NCBI RefSeq assembly: GCF_003337555.1
Contig: NZ_QPJK01000001.1
Span: 1,364,001 to 1,428,000 of the forward strand
Source of the DNA: Pseudorhodoferax soli
GTDB taxonomy: Bacteria; Pseudomonadota; Gammaproteobacteria; Burkholderiales; Burkholderiaceae_C
Reading direction: 5' to 3'
DNA length: 64,000 nt
The position numbers and the translations under genes were made by a program. Shown in pieces: positions 16,687 through 27,900 of this stretch. Each line of letters opens with the position of its first letter. Positions within the stretch are counted from its first letter, which is position 1. The notes beneath the pieces were generated by a model, which worked only from the letters and a program-made list of their open reading frames with translations, ran no database searches and was not told the DNA's origin.

Positions 16687-17158
16687 ACACAGCGTAGAGC
16701 CGGCTCAGCCCGCCGGATTTCATCCGCCACAACGTGCGCACGCTGTTCAAGGCCGAGCACGCCTGCGCAGCATCGCCGATCTACAGGGCAAGAGCGTGGG
16801 GACGACCACCGGCACCACTCTGCCGGCCATGGTCAATGGCCCCGAGCTCGCCTCGTCGCCAAAAGCGAAGGCCCTGGCAGCGCGAGGGTGCACGCACATC
16901 GCCCTGGCGCACTTCAGCACGGCGCGGGCGCAGGCCGTCTGCACAGGCCAGGACCCTGCAGGTACTGACGACGGTGGACGGCGCGTGCGGTCTGCGTGCA
17001 CTCGGCCGCAAGCAAGCCACGGTGCACGAAGACAATTTCACGGTTTTCGTATGCACTTCGTTCGGAGTTTTTCCAGGGAGAATTTCGTCACGCGCTGAAT
17101 ACAAAAGTAACAAGACGATACGAAGGCACGGCACCCCTGCCGTACAGGAGCGCCTTCC
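16687..17158. other. Intergenic region at left edge of the accessory island
   Basis: A 472-nt gap between the plsC-like gene and cdiB. Its first part contains a relic resembling a substrate-binding protein (see separate entry). From about 17030 it becomes AT-richer and probably carries the cdiB promoter, though no clear -35/-10 pair could be fixed. An AGGAG Shine-Dalgarno (17146-17150) precedes cdiB. Confidence 0.6.
16763..16990 (+). pseudogene. Relic resembling an amino-acid ABC transporter binding protein
   Basis: In one frame the sequence reads LRSIADLQGKSVGTTTGTT followed by unrelated residues. This matches the KIKSIADLKGKTVxxTxGTT segment that ends the first lobe of glutamate/aspartate-type periplasmic binding proteins. 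The lines before and after do not continue the family in any frame, so it is at most a short degraded piece. The similarity is from memory and covers only about 20 residues. Confidence 0.4.
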
Positions 17159-18910
17159 ATGCCGTCCACCATCTCCGCATCGCGCCGTTCTGGCCGCTGC
17201 ACCGCCCTAGTTTGCTGGCTGCTCACCGCCAGCAGTGCCAGCCTGGCCCAGGTGCCTCCGCCAGCTGATGCAGCGGTGGAAGAACTGCGCAGGCAGGAAC
17301 GCCAACGCCTGCTGCGCGAGCAGTTCGAACGCGGCGCCGATGTGCGGGTGCCGGTGCCGGAAGTCCCGGCCACCAGCCGCCTGCCCAGCGACGAGCAACC
17401 GTGCTTTCGCATCGACGCGCTGGCGCTGCAGGGTGCTGAGCCCTTCCCCTGGCTCGCCGCCGCTGCCGCCGGACCTGATGGCGACGACAGCCCGGTCGGC
17501 CGCTGCCTGGGGACGCGGGGCATCAACGCGGTACTGGCACGCCTGCAGCAAGCCCTCGTGGCGCGCGGCTGGATCACCTCGCTCGTGCTGGCCGCACCAC
17601 AGGATCTGGCCACGGGAGAGCTGCGGCTGAACGTCGTTCCGGGTCGCATCGCCGCCATCCGCAGCGCCGCCGGCGCGACCTCGCTCGGCCTGCGCAGCGC
17701 CGTACCGGCCGCCCCTGGCGACCTGCTGAACCTGCGCGACATCGAGCAGGGGCTGGAGAACTACAAGCGACTGCCTACGGTAGAGGCCGATATCCGCATC
17801 GAGCCGGCCCAGGGCGAGGGCGCGGAGCCTGGCGACAGCGACCTGGTGATCGATGTCCGCCGCGCCCCCCGCGCCCTGGGGCCGCTGCGCCTGTCCATGG
17901 GCCTGGACGACAGCGGCACGCGCGCGACCGGCCGGCTGCAGGCCAACGCCACGCTGGCGTGGGACGGGCCGCTGGGCCTCAACGATCTGGCCTACCTGAA
18001 CCTGCAGCACGGCATGTTCAATCCACAGGGGCGCGGCACCGGCGGCGCCACGGTCCACTATTCCGTTCCGTTCGGCGACTGGTTGCTCGGTGCCACGGCC
18101 AGCCGCAGCCGCTACCACCAGCGCGTCGCCGGCCTGCAACAGGACTATGTCTACGCGGGCGCATCGCGCAATTTCCAGGTGCAGGTCACCCGGCTGTTGC
18201 ACCGCGGCCAACGCCACAAAACCAGCCTGACCCTGGGTGCGTTTCGCCGCAGCAACAGCAGCTTCATCGACGACACGGAAATCGAGGTTCAGCGCCGTGT
18301 GGTCGGCGGCTGGTCGCTCGAACTGGCGCACCGTGCATTCATCGCGCTCGAAGATGGCAACACGGCAACGCTGGACGCCAGCCTGGGCTGGCGTCGGGGC
18401 ACCGGGGCCTTCGGCGCACAGCCGGCGCCCGAGCAGGCATTCGGCGAAGGCACCGCCCGCTTCGCGCTCGCCACCGCAGAGGCCTCGCTGCAATGGCCGC
18501 TGCAGTGGGGCACGCAGCGCCTGGCCTACACCGGCCAGGCCCGCGCGCAATGGAACCGCACACCCCTGGCAGCACCTGAGCGCTTCGGCATCGGCAGCCG
18601 CTACACCGTGCGTGGTTTCGACGGTGAAAGCAGCCTGCTGGCCGACCGCGGCTGGCTGCTGCGCAACGAACTCGCCTGGACGCTCGGCACCAGCGGCACC
18701 GCGCTGTACGCCGGTCTGGACTTCGGCCGTGTCGGTGGGCCCTCCGCGCGCCAGTTGCCCGGCCGCAGCCTGGCAGGCGCGGTGCTGGGGCTGCGTGGCC
18801 AGCACGGTGCGTTCAGCTGGGACGTGTTCGCCGGCACTCCCTTGCGCAAGCCGCAAGCCATGCACAGCAGTTCCCCAAGCCTCGGCTTCAGCCTGCAGCT
18901 GAGCTTCTGA
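17159..18910 (+). CDS. cdiB: Two-partner secretion outer membrane transporter CdiB (TpsB/ShlB family)
   Basis: A 583-aa Omp85-superfamily pore that exports the downstream CdiA across the outer membrane. A signal peptide ends near residue 30 (LLTASSASLAQ). A short periplasmic N-terminal helix region (EELRRQERQRLLREQFERG) is followed by two POTRA domains (the first from CFRIDALALQGAEPF, about 82; the second to about 230) and a 16-strand beta-barrel. The L6 hairpin VRGF lies at 484-487, and the protein ends in Phe (LQLSF) as barrels do. It is placed 31 nt before cdiA, a classic B-A order. Confidence 0.93.
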   Translation: MPSTISASRRSGRCTALVCWLLTASSASLAQVPPPADAAVEELRRQERQRLLREQFERGADVRVPVPEVPATSRLPSDEQPCFRIDALALQGAEPFPWLAAAAAGPDGDDSPVGRCLGTRGINAVLARLQQALVARGWITSLVLAAPQDLATGELRLNVVPGRIAAIRSAAGATSLGLRSAVPAAPGDLLNLRDIEQGLENYKRLPTVEADIRIEPAQGEGAEPGDSDLVIDVRRAPRALGPLRLSMGLDDSGTRATGRLQANATLAWDGPLGLNDLAYLNLQHGMFNPQGRGTGGATVHYSVPFGDWLLGATASRSRYHQRVAGLQQDYVYAGASRNFQVQVTRLLHRGQRHKTSLTLGAFRRSNSSFIDDTEIEVQRRVVGGWSLELAHRAFIALEDGNTATLDASLGWRRGTGAFGAQPAPEQAFGEGTARFALATAEASLQWPLQWGTQRLAYTGQARAQWNRTPLAAPERFGIGSRYTVRGFDGESSLLADRGWLLRNELAWTLGTSGTALYAGLDFGRVGGPSARQLPGRSLAGAVLGLRGQHGAFSWDVFAGTPLRKPQAMHSSSPSLGFSLQLSF

Positions 18911-18941
18911 CATTCATACGGTTCGAGAAAGAGAGTCCACC

Positions 18942-21900
18942 ATGAACAAGAATTTGCATCGCATCGTCTTCAACGCTGCGCGCGGCCAGCGCATGGCCGT
19001 CCAGGAAACGGCGCGCAGCGCCGGCAAGGCGGCGAGTGGCACAACGGTGCTCGTGGCTGCTTCTCTGATCACGCTTGCTGCAGTGCCAGCCATGGGCCAG
19101 ATCGCCGCCGATCCGAATGCCTCCGGTTCCCTGCGCCCCACCGTGCTGGCCGCCCCTGGCGGTGCGGCGCTGGTCAACATCCAGACGCCCAGCGCAGCCG
19201 GCGTCTCGCGCAACGTGTACCGCCAGTTCGACGTCGGCCCGCAGGGCGCGGTACTCAACAACAGCCGCACCGCCGCGCAGACGCGCTTGGCTGGGCAGGT
19301 GGCAGGCAACCCATGGCTGGCACGGGGGCCCGCGCGCATCATCCTGAATGAGGTCAACAGCGCAGACCCCAGCCGCTTGCGCGGCTATGTCGAGGTGGCG
19401 GGCCAACGCGCGGAGGTCGTGATCGCCAATCCATCCGGCATCCAGGTCGATGGCGCTGGCTTCATCAACACCAACCGCGCCACGCTCACCACCGGATCGC
19501 CCCAGTTCGGCGCGGCCGGTGCACTGGATGGCTTCCTGGTGCGCGGCGGCACCATCGTCATCGACGGCGCGGGGCTGGATGCAGCCAGCACCGACTACGT
19601 GGCCATCCTGTCGCGGGCATTGCGGGTCAACGCCGGCATCTGGGCCAGCGACCTGACGGCAGTGGTCGGCACGGATGGCGCCACCGGCGTGGCACCGAAA
19701 CCGGTCAGTGGTGCCACACCGGTGTTCGCGCTGGACGTGTCGGCACTTGGCGGCATGTACGCCGGCAAGATCACGCTGGTCGGCACTGGGGCCGGCGTCG
19801 GCGTGCGCAATGCGGGCCACATCGGCGCCGGCGTCGGCGGGCTGGTCGTCACTGCTTCCGGCCGGCTGGAGAATGCCGGCACGCTGGAAGGCGGGCGCGT
19901 CGAGCTTGCCAGCGGTGAGGACATCCACAACCGCGGCGGCCGCATCCACCAGGCCGGCAGCATGGTCCTGCAACTGGCCGGCAGCACGGTGCGCAACAGC
20001 GCGGGCGGCCAGATCGGCATGCCAACGCGAGCGGCAGCCAACACAGCGAACACCGAAGCCGCAACCCTCGCGGCAAGCGCGCCCACCACGGCACCGGGTG
20101 TGTCCGCCGTTGCCGATCCAACGCCGCAGGCGCCTTCTCCCGCTGGCACGCCCGGCAGCGTCACTGCGCAGGGTACGCTGCACAACGAAGGCGGACGCAT
20201 CGATGCCGCCGGCACCCTCACGCTGCAGGCGCACGACATCGACAACACAGGCGGGGCTATGCACATCGAGCGCCTGTCGTTCGACGGGCGCCACTTCGGC
20301 AATGCGGCTGGCCAGCTCAGCGTGCGTGGCGACTTCAGCGCCAGCGCAGAGCGCTTCGACAACGCCGGCGGCCAGTTGCAAGCCGGCCGCATCGCCATCG
20401 TGAGCCGCAGCGACCTGGACAACCGTGGCGGCCAGATCACCACCACGGGGGGCGATCTGGTGCTGCAGGCCAGCATGCTGGCCAACGCCGGTGGCCGTGT
20501 CGAGGTTGCTGGCGACGGCCGCCTGTCGATCAATACCGAACAACTCGACGGCGGCAACGGTACCCTGCAGACCGGTGGTGCGCTGGCGTTGCGCGCCCGT
20601 GAAGCGACGCACGCCGGCCACTTGCAGGCCGGACAGGTGGCGATCGAGACCACGCGCCTGCACAACAGCGGCCAGATCGTCCAGACCGGCGCAGGCCCGA
20701 TGCGCCTCGTGGCAGATGAGGGGCTCGACAACCGAGGCGGCAGCATCACGAGCCATGGCGTCGACATGGCCGTGCAGACGGCCCATCTGTCCAACCACGG
20801 CGGCCAGATCGCGCACACAGGCGCCGGGCAGCTGAGCATCCAGACGGAGCGGCTGGACGGCGGCAACGGCACCATCGCAAGCAGTGGCCGCCTTTCCGTG
20901 CAAGCGGGCGAGCTGCAGCAAGGCGGGCACATGCAGGCGGCCGGGATCGAAATCGCGGCCACGCGCCTGGACAACCGCGGCGGCGACATCGTACAGACCG
21001 GCGAAGCCGCCATGCGGATCGCGGCCAAGGCGCTGGACAACAGCGGCGGGCGCATCGCCACAAACGCCGCCGATCTGCGCATCGAGAGCGCAACACTGGA
21101 CAACCGCGCGGGCAGCATCGAGCACGCTGGCGCCGGACTCCTGGAGCTTCGCGCGGACCGTGTCGAAGGCGATGGCGGACGGGTTGTCAGCAATGGCGCC
21201 CTGCATCTGCAGGCCACCGAGATCGCGCATGGCGGTGGCGCCACGATGTCGGCCGAGCAGATCACACTGGAGGCGACCCGCCTGGTCAACGCCGCGGGCG
21301 AGATCGTTCAGCGCGGTAGCGGCAGCCAGAGCATGCGCATCATGGTGCGCGAAGACCTCGACAACAGAGGCGGCCGCGTCGCGGGCAATGCCAATGACAT
21401 GGAGCTCCAAGCAGGCCGTCTCGCCAACGCCGGCGGCAGCATCGCACACGCCGGTCGCGGCGCGCTGAGCATCACATCGGGCCAGCTCGATGGCGGCGAC
21501 GGCCGCATCCTTGGCGGCGGCAGCTTGCTGCTGCAAGGCATGCAACTGACGCTGGCAGGCAGCGTGCAAGCCCAGCAGATCGCCATTTCCGCCGCCACGT
21601 TAGACAACCGCGGCGAGATCGTACAGACAGGCGACGCCAGCATGCGGCTGTCCGCCAGTGGCAGGCTCAGCAACCAGGGTGGCCGGATCGCTGCCAATGC
21701 ACAGGAACTCCGGATCCACGCCGGCACCTTGGACAACACCGACGGCACGATCGAGCATGCTGGCGCAGGCCGGTTGCAGATCCAGGCCGGCCGCCTGGAC
21801 GGCAACGGCGGCAGCATCGTCGGCAACGGCCTGCTGCAGATCGAGGCGGAACAGATCGCCCATGGTCGTGGCGCCCGCATGGCCGCAGAACAAATTGCCG

Positions 21901-24900
21901 TGGTCGCCGCGCGTCTGGACAACCAGGCCGGCGAGATCGTTCAACGCGGCACGCAGGCCATGGCCATCACAGCCAGCGAGGCCTTGGACAACCGCGGCGG
22001 CCGCATCGCCAGCAATGCGATCGACATGGCACTGCAGTCCGCAACCATCGCCAACGACGGTGGCCAGATGGTCCACGCCGGCATCGGCAGGCTGGCCATC
22101 GATGCGGGCCGGATGGAGGGCGGCGATGGCCACATCACCAGCAACGGCATGCTGGCGGTGCTGGCCGACACCGTCGCCAACCATGGCGGCCTGCAGGCGG
22201 CGCAGATCGGCATGGCCACCCGGGTCCTCGACAACCGCGGCGGCCAGATCACGCAGACGGGCAACCAGGCCATGCGGCTGGTCGCCACCGAAGCGCTGAA
22301 CAACACGGGCGGCAGCATCGCCAGCAATGCCCAGGACATGGAACTGCGGTCTGCGTCGATCACGAACGGCGCAGGCCACATCGAACACGCCGGCAACGGC
22401 CAGCTTGCGATCCACGCCGAAACACTGCACGGCGGCGATGGCAGCCTCGTCAGCAACGCCGCTCTCGTGCTGCACGCCGGGCAGATCACGCACGCAGGCC
22501 GCATGCAGGCGGACCGGATCGACATCCAGGCGGCCGCGCTGGACAACCGCGGCGGCCACATCGTGCAGACCGGGACGGCGGACATGCGCATCGCCGTCGC
22601 GGCACAGCTCGACAACCGCGGCGGCCGCCTTGCCGGCAACGCACGCGACATGGACATCACCGCGGCCACGCTGGCCAACGCCGGCGGCGAGATCGCGCAT
22701 GCCGGCACCGGTCGCCTCGCCATCGCCGCGGAGCAGCTCGACGCTGGCAATGGCCGCATCCTGGGCAACGGCGAACTGCGCGTGCAGGCACATAGCCTGT
22801 CCCACAGCGGCACCATGCAGGCCGACCGCATCGTGATCGACGCAGGCACCCTTGCCAATACGGGACTGATCGCCCAGACCGGCGAGACCGCCATGCAGGT
22901 GCGCACAAGCGGCATGCTGGACAACCGCGGTGGGCGCATCGCCGGCAACGGCCATGACATGGCGCTACAGGCCGAGCAGGTGGCCAACGCTGGTGGCCAC
23001 ATCGCGCACGCGGGCAGCGGCCAGCTCTCGCTGACGGCCGTACGGTTCGACGGCGGCGACGGCGAGGTCATCGGCAACGGCACGTTGGCATTGCAGGCCG
23101 TGGAGGTGCGCAACGCAGGTCGCCTGCACGCGGCCCGCATCGCCATCGACGCCACCGACCTCGCCAACAGCGGAGAGATCCTGCAGACAGGAGCAGGCCA
23201 GGCGCGCGTGTCGGTTGGCGCGACGCTGGACAACCGCGCAGGGCTGATTGGCACGGCGGCCGGCAGCAACGCCGACCTGGCACTGTCCGCCGGGCAGGTG
23301 CTGAACCAGAACGGGCGGCTGCAGGCCGACGGGACGCTCGCCCTGCGCGCTGGCATCGACCTGCACAACACCGGTGGTCTGCTGCGCGGCGGCAACGCGC
23401 TGGACGTCGAGTTGGGTGGACAACTGCGCAATGCCGGCGGCGCGCTGGAGGCGACCGGCCCCGGTGCGTCCCTGGCACTGCAGGCTGCTGCCATCGACAA
23501 CCAGGACGGGCGCATCGTCAACACCGGCACCGGCGCCAGCCGCATCGCGGCCGCCAGCATTGTCAATGCCGGCGCTGCCGGCCTGATTGGCACCAACGGT
23601 GCGCTGCAACTGTCAGCCGCCACATTGGACAACCTGGCCGGTGCAGAGCTCTCGTCCGGCCAGACGCTGGATCTGGCCGTCACGGAACAGGTGCGCAACC
23701 GCAGCAGCATCGCCAGCGGTGGCGGCGTCAACCTGGAACAGGCGAGCGCCCGGTTGGACAACAGCGGCGGCAGCATCGTTGCGGCGGGATCGAGCCGCAT
23801 CGCTGTCGCGCAGCTGCAGAACGATGGCGGCCGCATTGCCACGGCGACAGGATCCCAGGCCGACCTGGTGCTGGTGGCGGGCAGCCTGTCCAACGGGGAG
23901 GGCATCTTGTCCAGCGACCGCGATCTGAGCGTCCAGGTCGAGGGCGATCACACCCATGCCGGCCTGGCCCATGCAGCGCGCGACCTCGCATTGAAAGCTG
24001 GCGGCGCGCTGCGCAACGACGGCGTCTTGCGCGCCAGCGGCACCCTCACCGCCGACGCACAGGACATGAACAACATGGCGGGCGCCAGCATCGAGGCGGG
24101 GCACGTGGTCCTGCGCGCCGCTGGCGCATTGCACAACGGCGGCGAGATTGGAGGGAGCAGCGCAGCGCTGCATGCCGACGCGCTGACCAACCACGGCGCA
24201 ATCACAGCGGGTGCACTGTCCATCACGGCGCGCACGCTTGACAACATCGGGCCGCAGGCCCTGCTCGGTGCCACCGACGACCTGGAGCTGCAGGCCACAC
24301 AGGCCCTGTCGAACACGGATGGCGCCAGCGTCTATGCGGGCCGCGACATCCGCATCACCACAGGCGCGCTGCTGAACCGCAGCGCCACCATCGAGGCCGG
24401 GCGCCACATCGCCATCGACGCGGCCACGGTGTTGAACGAACGGCCTGGCGTCGCCGTGGCGCGTGTCGTCACGCTGGAAGAGAACCACACGATGCGCATG
24501 CCGTCATGGTGGCAGAACCGCGACCGGAACGGCAATGGCTACACACCGGAAGGAACCAACTACTCCGCCTACCAGGTGTCCTACATCAACCCTGCGGACA
24601 TCCTGGAGCAAAGCACCGTCTACACCCCCGACGGCTATGCGATCGGCCGCGTGGTGGTCCGCACCCATGCCAACGACAGCGTGTTTTTCAGCGGGCGCGC
24701 CGGTCGCGCATCGGCCGACGGCAAGCACTGGGGCCAGGCCGAACGCATGACCGGCGCGGACGGAACGCGCGTGCTGTACTACACGGCGCGCCAGGACGGC
24801 GTGCCCAACCCGGACCAGGTTCCCGGCGTGACCAGCGGCGTCTGGGAAAACGCACAGGTGCACACGATGGACTCCTCACGCGTGGCGTTCAGTCCCGCCT

Positions 24901-27900
24901 ATGGCAGTTGCACCACCAACTGCGTGCGCTTCGTCGCGCCGCTGGACTACACGGACCCGAACACGACCATCATCCGCGACACACAGAGCGTGCTGGGGCC
25001 CAACACCTCCCTGTCTGAGTTGCAACGCGATGCCCATGTCATCGCCACCGAGGATCGCCTCGCTCCCGGTGCCGGCACCGCTGGACGCATCGCCGCCGGC
25101 GGCGACATCCGCGTCAACTTCTCCGACTGGATGCTCAACGACCACAGTGACATCGTGGCGGGTGGTGCACTCGCCCTGCACGGCGCCGACGGCGCGGCCT
25201 TCGAGAACCGGGCCACGACGCTGCTGCGCACCTGGCGCTTCGACGGCACGCGCCACTATGCCAACGGCACGTCGGCTGCCTACCGTCAGCCGGACAAGAC
25301 GGAGATCATCGGCAGCATCGGCGCAGCTGTGTCGGGCCAGCAGGTCGACATCCAGGCCGGCAGCATCCGCAACGTCGACACCTCCGCCGGCAGCCATGCC
25401 AACCTCACCGCGGATCTGCGCTTGAGTTCCGGTGTCACGCCGCAGGCCGGCACCACGCGGCGCATTCAGAACGGCATGTTGGCCGCGCAGGCCGGCGGCG
25501 GCGTCAGCGTACATGCACAGGCGGCAGACCGACCCGCAGCAGACATTGCGCTGGGCAGCGCGGAAGGCGCGGGGCACGGAGGGGCTGCACAGGGCGCCAG
25601 CGCCACCGCGACAAACGGCACCGACATCGCCATACGTGCGCAGGCCAGCACGGGCGGCAGCGGCCTGTTTCAGCAGCAGCCCGCGGCGGAAGGCCGGACC
25701 CTTTACGCCACGCACCCGCGCTTTGCCAATGCCAAGCCCTGGGTCTCCAGCGACAGCATGCTGCAGACCCTTGGACTGGACCCGGCACTGGTGCTGAAGC
25801 GCCTGGGCGACGGCTTCATGGAGCAACAGCGCATCCGCGAGCAGATCACCGCGCAGACCGGCCGGCACCATCTGGCCGGCTACAGCGACGACGACGCCCA
25901 ATACGCCGCCCTGCTGAACGCAGGCGCATCGTCGGCGCAAGCCCTGGATCTGCGTGTGGGCGTGGCGCTGACCGCCGCGCAGATGGCCCAGCTCACCAGC
26001 GACATCGTGTGGCTCGAGCGCCAACGCGTCACCCTGCCGGACGGCAGTACGCAGGAGGTGTTGGCCCCGCGTCTGTACCTCGCCCATCTGGGAGAAGCCA
26101 CGGTGCGCCCGCATGGCGCACTGGTGACCGGCGACGACGTGCGATTGCAAGGCCAGGACATCCTGAACCGCGGCGGCGTCATCGGGCAGGCGTCCACGGG
26201 CCGTACGGTGCTCGTGGCCAGCCGCGACATCATCAACCAGGGCGGCACCGTGCAAGGGCGCGACGTGGCCCTGGTGGCCGCGCGGGACGTGCGCAACGAG
26301 AGCCTGGCGATCACGCAGGACTGGAGCGCGTCGAACGCGCGGGCCAGCGTCACCGGCAGCCACACCAGCTTGTCGAACACCGCGCGCATCGAGGCCGGCC
26401 GCACATTGCAGATCCAGGCGGGACAGGACGTGCAGGACACCGCCGGGCACATCGCTGCCGGTGGCACGGCCAACGTGCAAGCCGGCCGCGACATTGCGTT
26501 CGGCACGGTGGACATCGGACACGACTACCGCATGCAGATGGGGCTCGCCAGCGCCGCCAGCAACAGCCGCCAAGCCCATGCGGCCCAGATCGGAGCCGGC
26601 GACGACCTGGTGTTGTCCGCCGGGCGCGACCTGCAACTGAACGGCACCCAGGCCCGCGCCGGCGGCGACGCGCTGGTCATCGCCGGACGGGAGCTGAACC
26701 TGCAGGCCGTCGCCAGCACCTCCAGCAGCGACCTGCGCAACGATCCTGCCGGCTCGCGCTACCGCCAGACCCACAGCCAGACCACGGTGCAAGGCGCCAG
26801 CGTGCAGGCCGGCCATGATCTGTCCATGCGTGCGGGCGCCTTGGAGTCGGGTGACCTCAAGGTCACCGGCAGCACGGTGAGCGCCAAAGGCGACGTGCAA
26901 CTGGGTGCCAGCCGTGACGTGGTGTTGGCCTCCGCACAGACCAGCAGCCTCACGGACCACTACACGCACAGCAAAAGCAGCGGCCTGTTCTCCAAGAGCT
27001 CCACCACGGAACGGGATGTCGTCAGCGTCTCGGGCGTGAAGGGCAGCAGCGTCAGCGGCAACACTGTGGCAATCAACGCAAGCCGCGACATCGTGGCGCA
27101 AGCAGCGCTCTTGCAGTCCGAAGGCGCCATGCACCTGGCTGCCACACGCGACATTGCCCTGACCACAGCGGACCAGACGGTCACCGAAACCCACTTCAAG
27201 GACGTGCGCAAGAGCGCTACCGCCCTGGGCAAGATCACCGGCCTGGCTTTGGGCGGCGGCTCGCTGGGGCAGACGGCCATCGTCGGCGGCAAATTCATCA
27301 GCAGCAACGCGGCGCTGAACGACGCCACCGAGACGCGCACAGCTGCCATCGGCACCACCGTCTCGGCCGGCAGCCTGCAGATGGCGAGCGGCCGTGACAT
27401 CACCGTGCAAGGCGCCACCATGGTGGCTGATCACGACATCACTGCCGTGGCGGGGCGCAACCTCACCATCGAAAGCGCACAGAACAGCTATCGCACCGGC
27501 AGCCGTGTCGCGACCAGCCGGAGCGGCTCGGTCGGCACGTTCACCAATCCGGCTTTGGGAAACATCAAACAAAGCCAGAGCAGCCAAGGCAGCGGTGTCA
27601 CCCAGTCTGCCAGCAGCGTCGCCAGCCTGCAGGGCGATGTGACTCTGATTGCGGGGGGGCGCTATGCGCAAACCGCGAGCAGCGTGCTGGCGGCCGGCCA
27701 GGGTGGCACCCTTGTGGGTGGCGACGTGCACATCCAGGCCCGAGACGTGGTCATCGGCGAAGCCTTCAACACCAGCGAGTCCAGCAGCCATAGCCGGTCC
27801 AGCAGCACGGTGTTGGGCGGCAGTGCCAGCGTGGCCGGCATCAGCATCGACACGCTGCGAAACGCGGGCGGCACCTTGGAGGCCATGAGCAACACCAGCG

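Noticed and set aside
18888-21569. An 893-codon minus-strand frame opposite cdiA's 5' part
   Set aside because: Repetitive only because it mirrors the FHA repeats; no start signal or family motif.
19900-24430. Regularly spaced repeats that might suggest a CRISPR array
   Set aside because: They are diverged coding repeats with conserved amino-acid periodicity, not identical short repeats with unique spacers.
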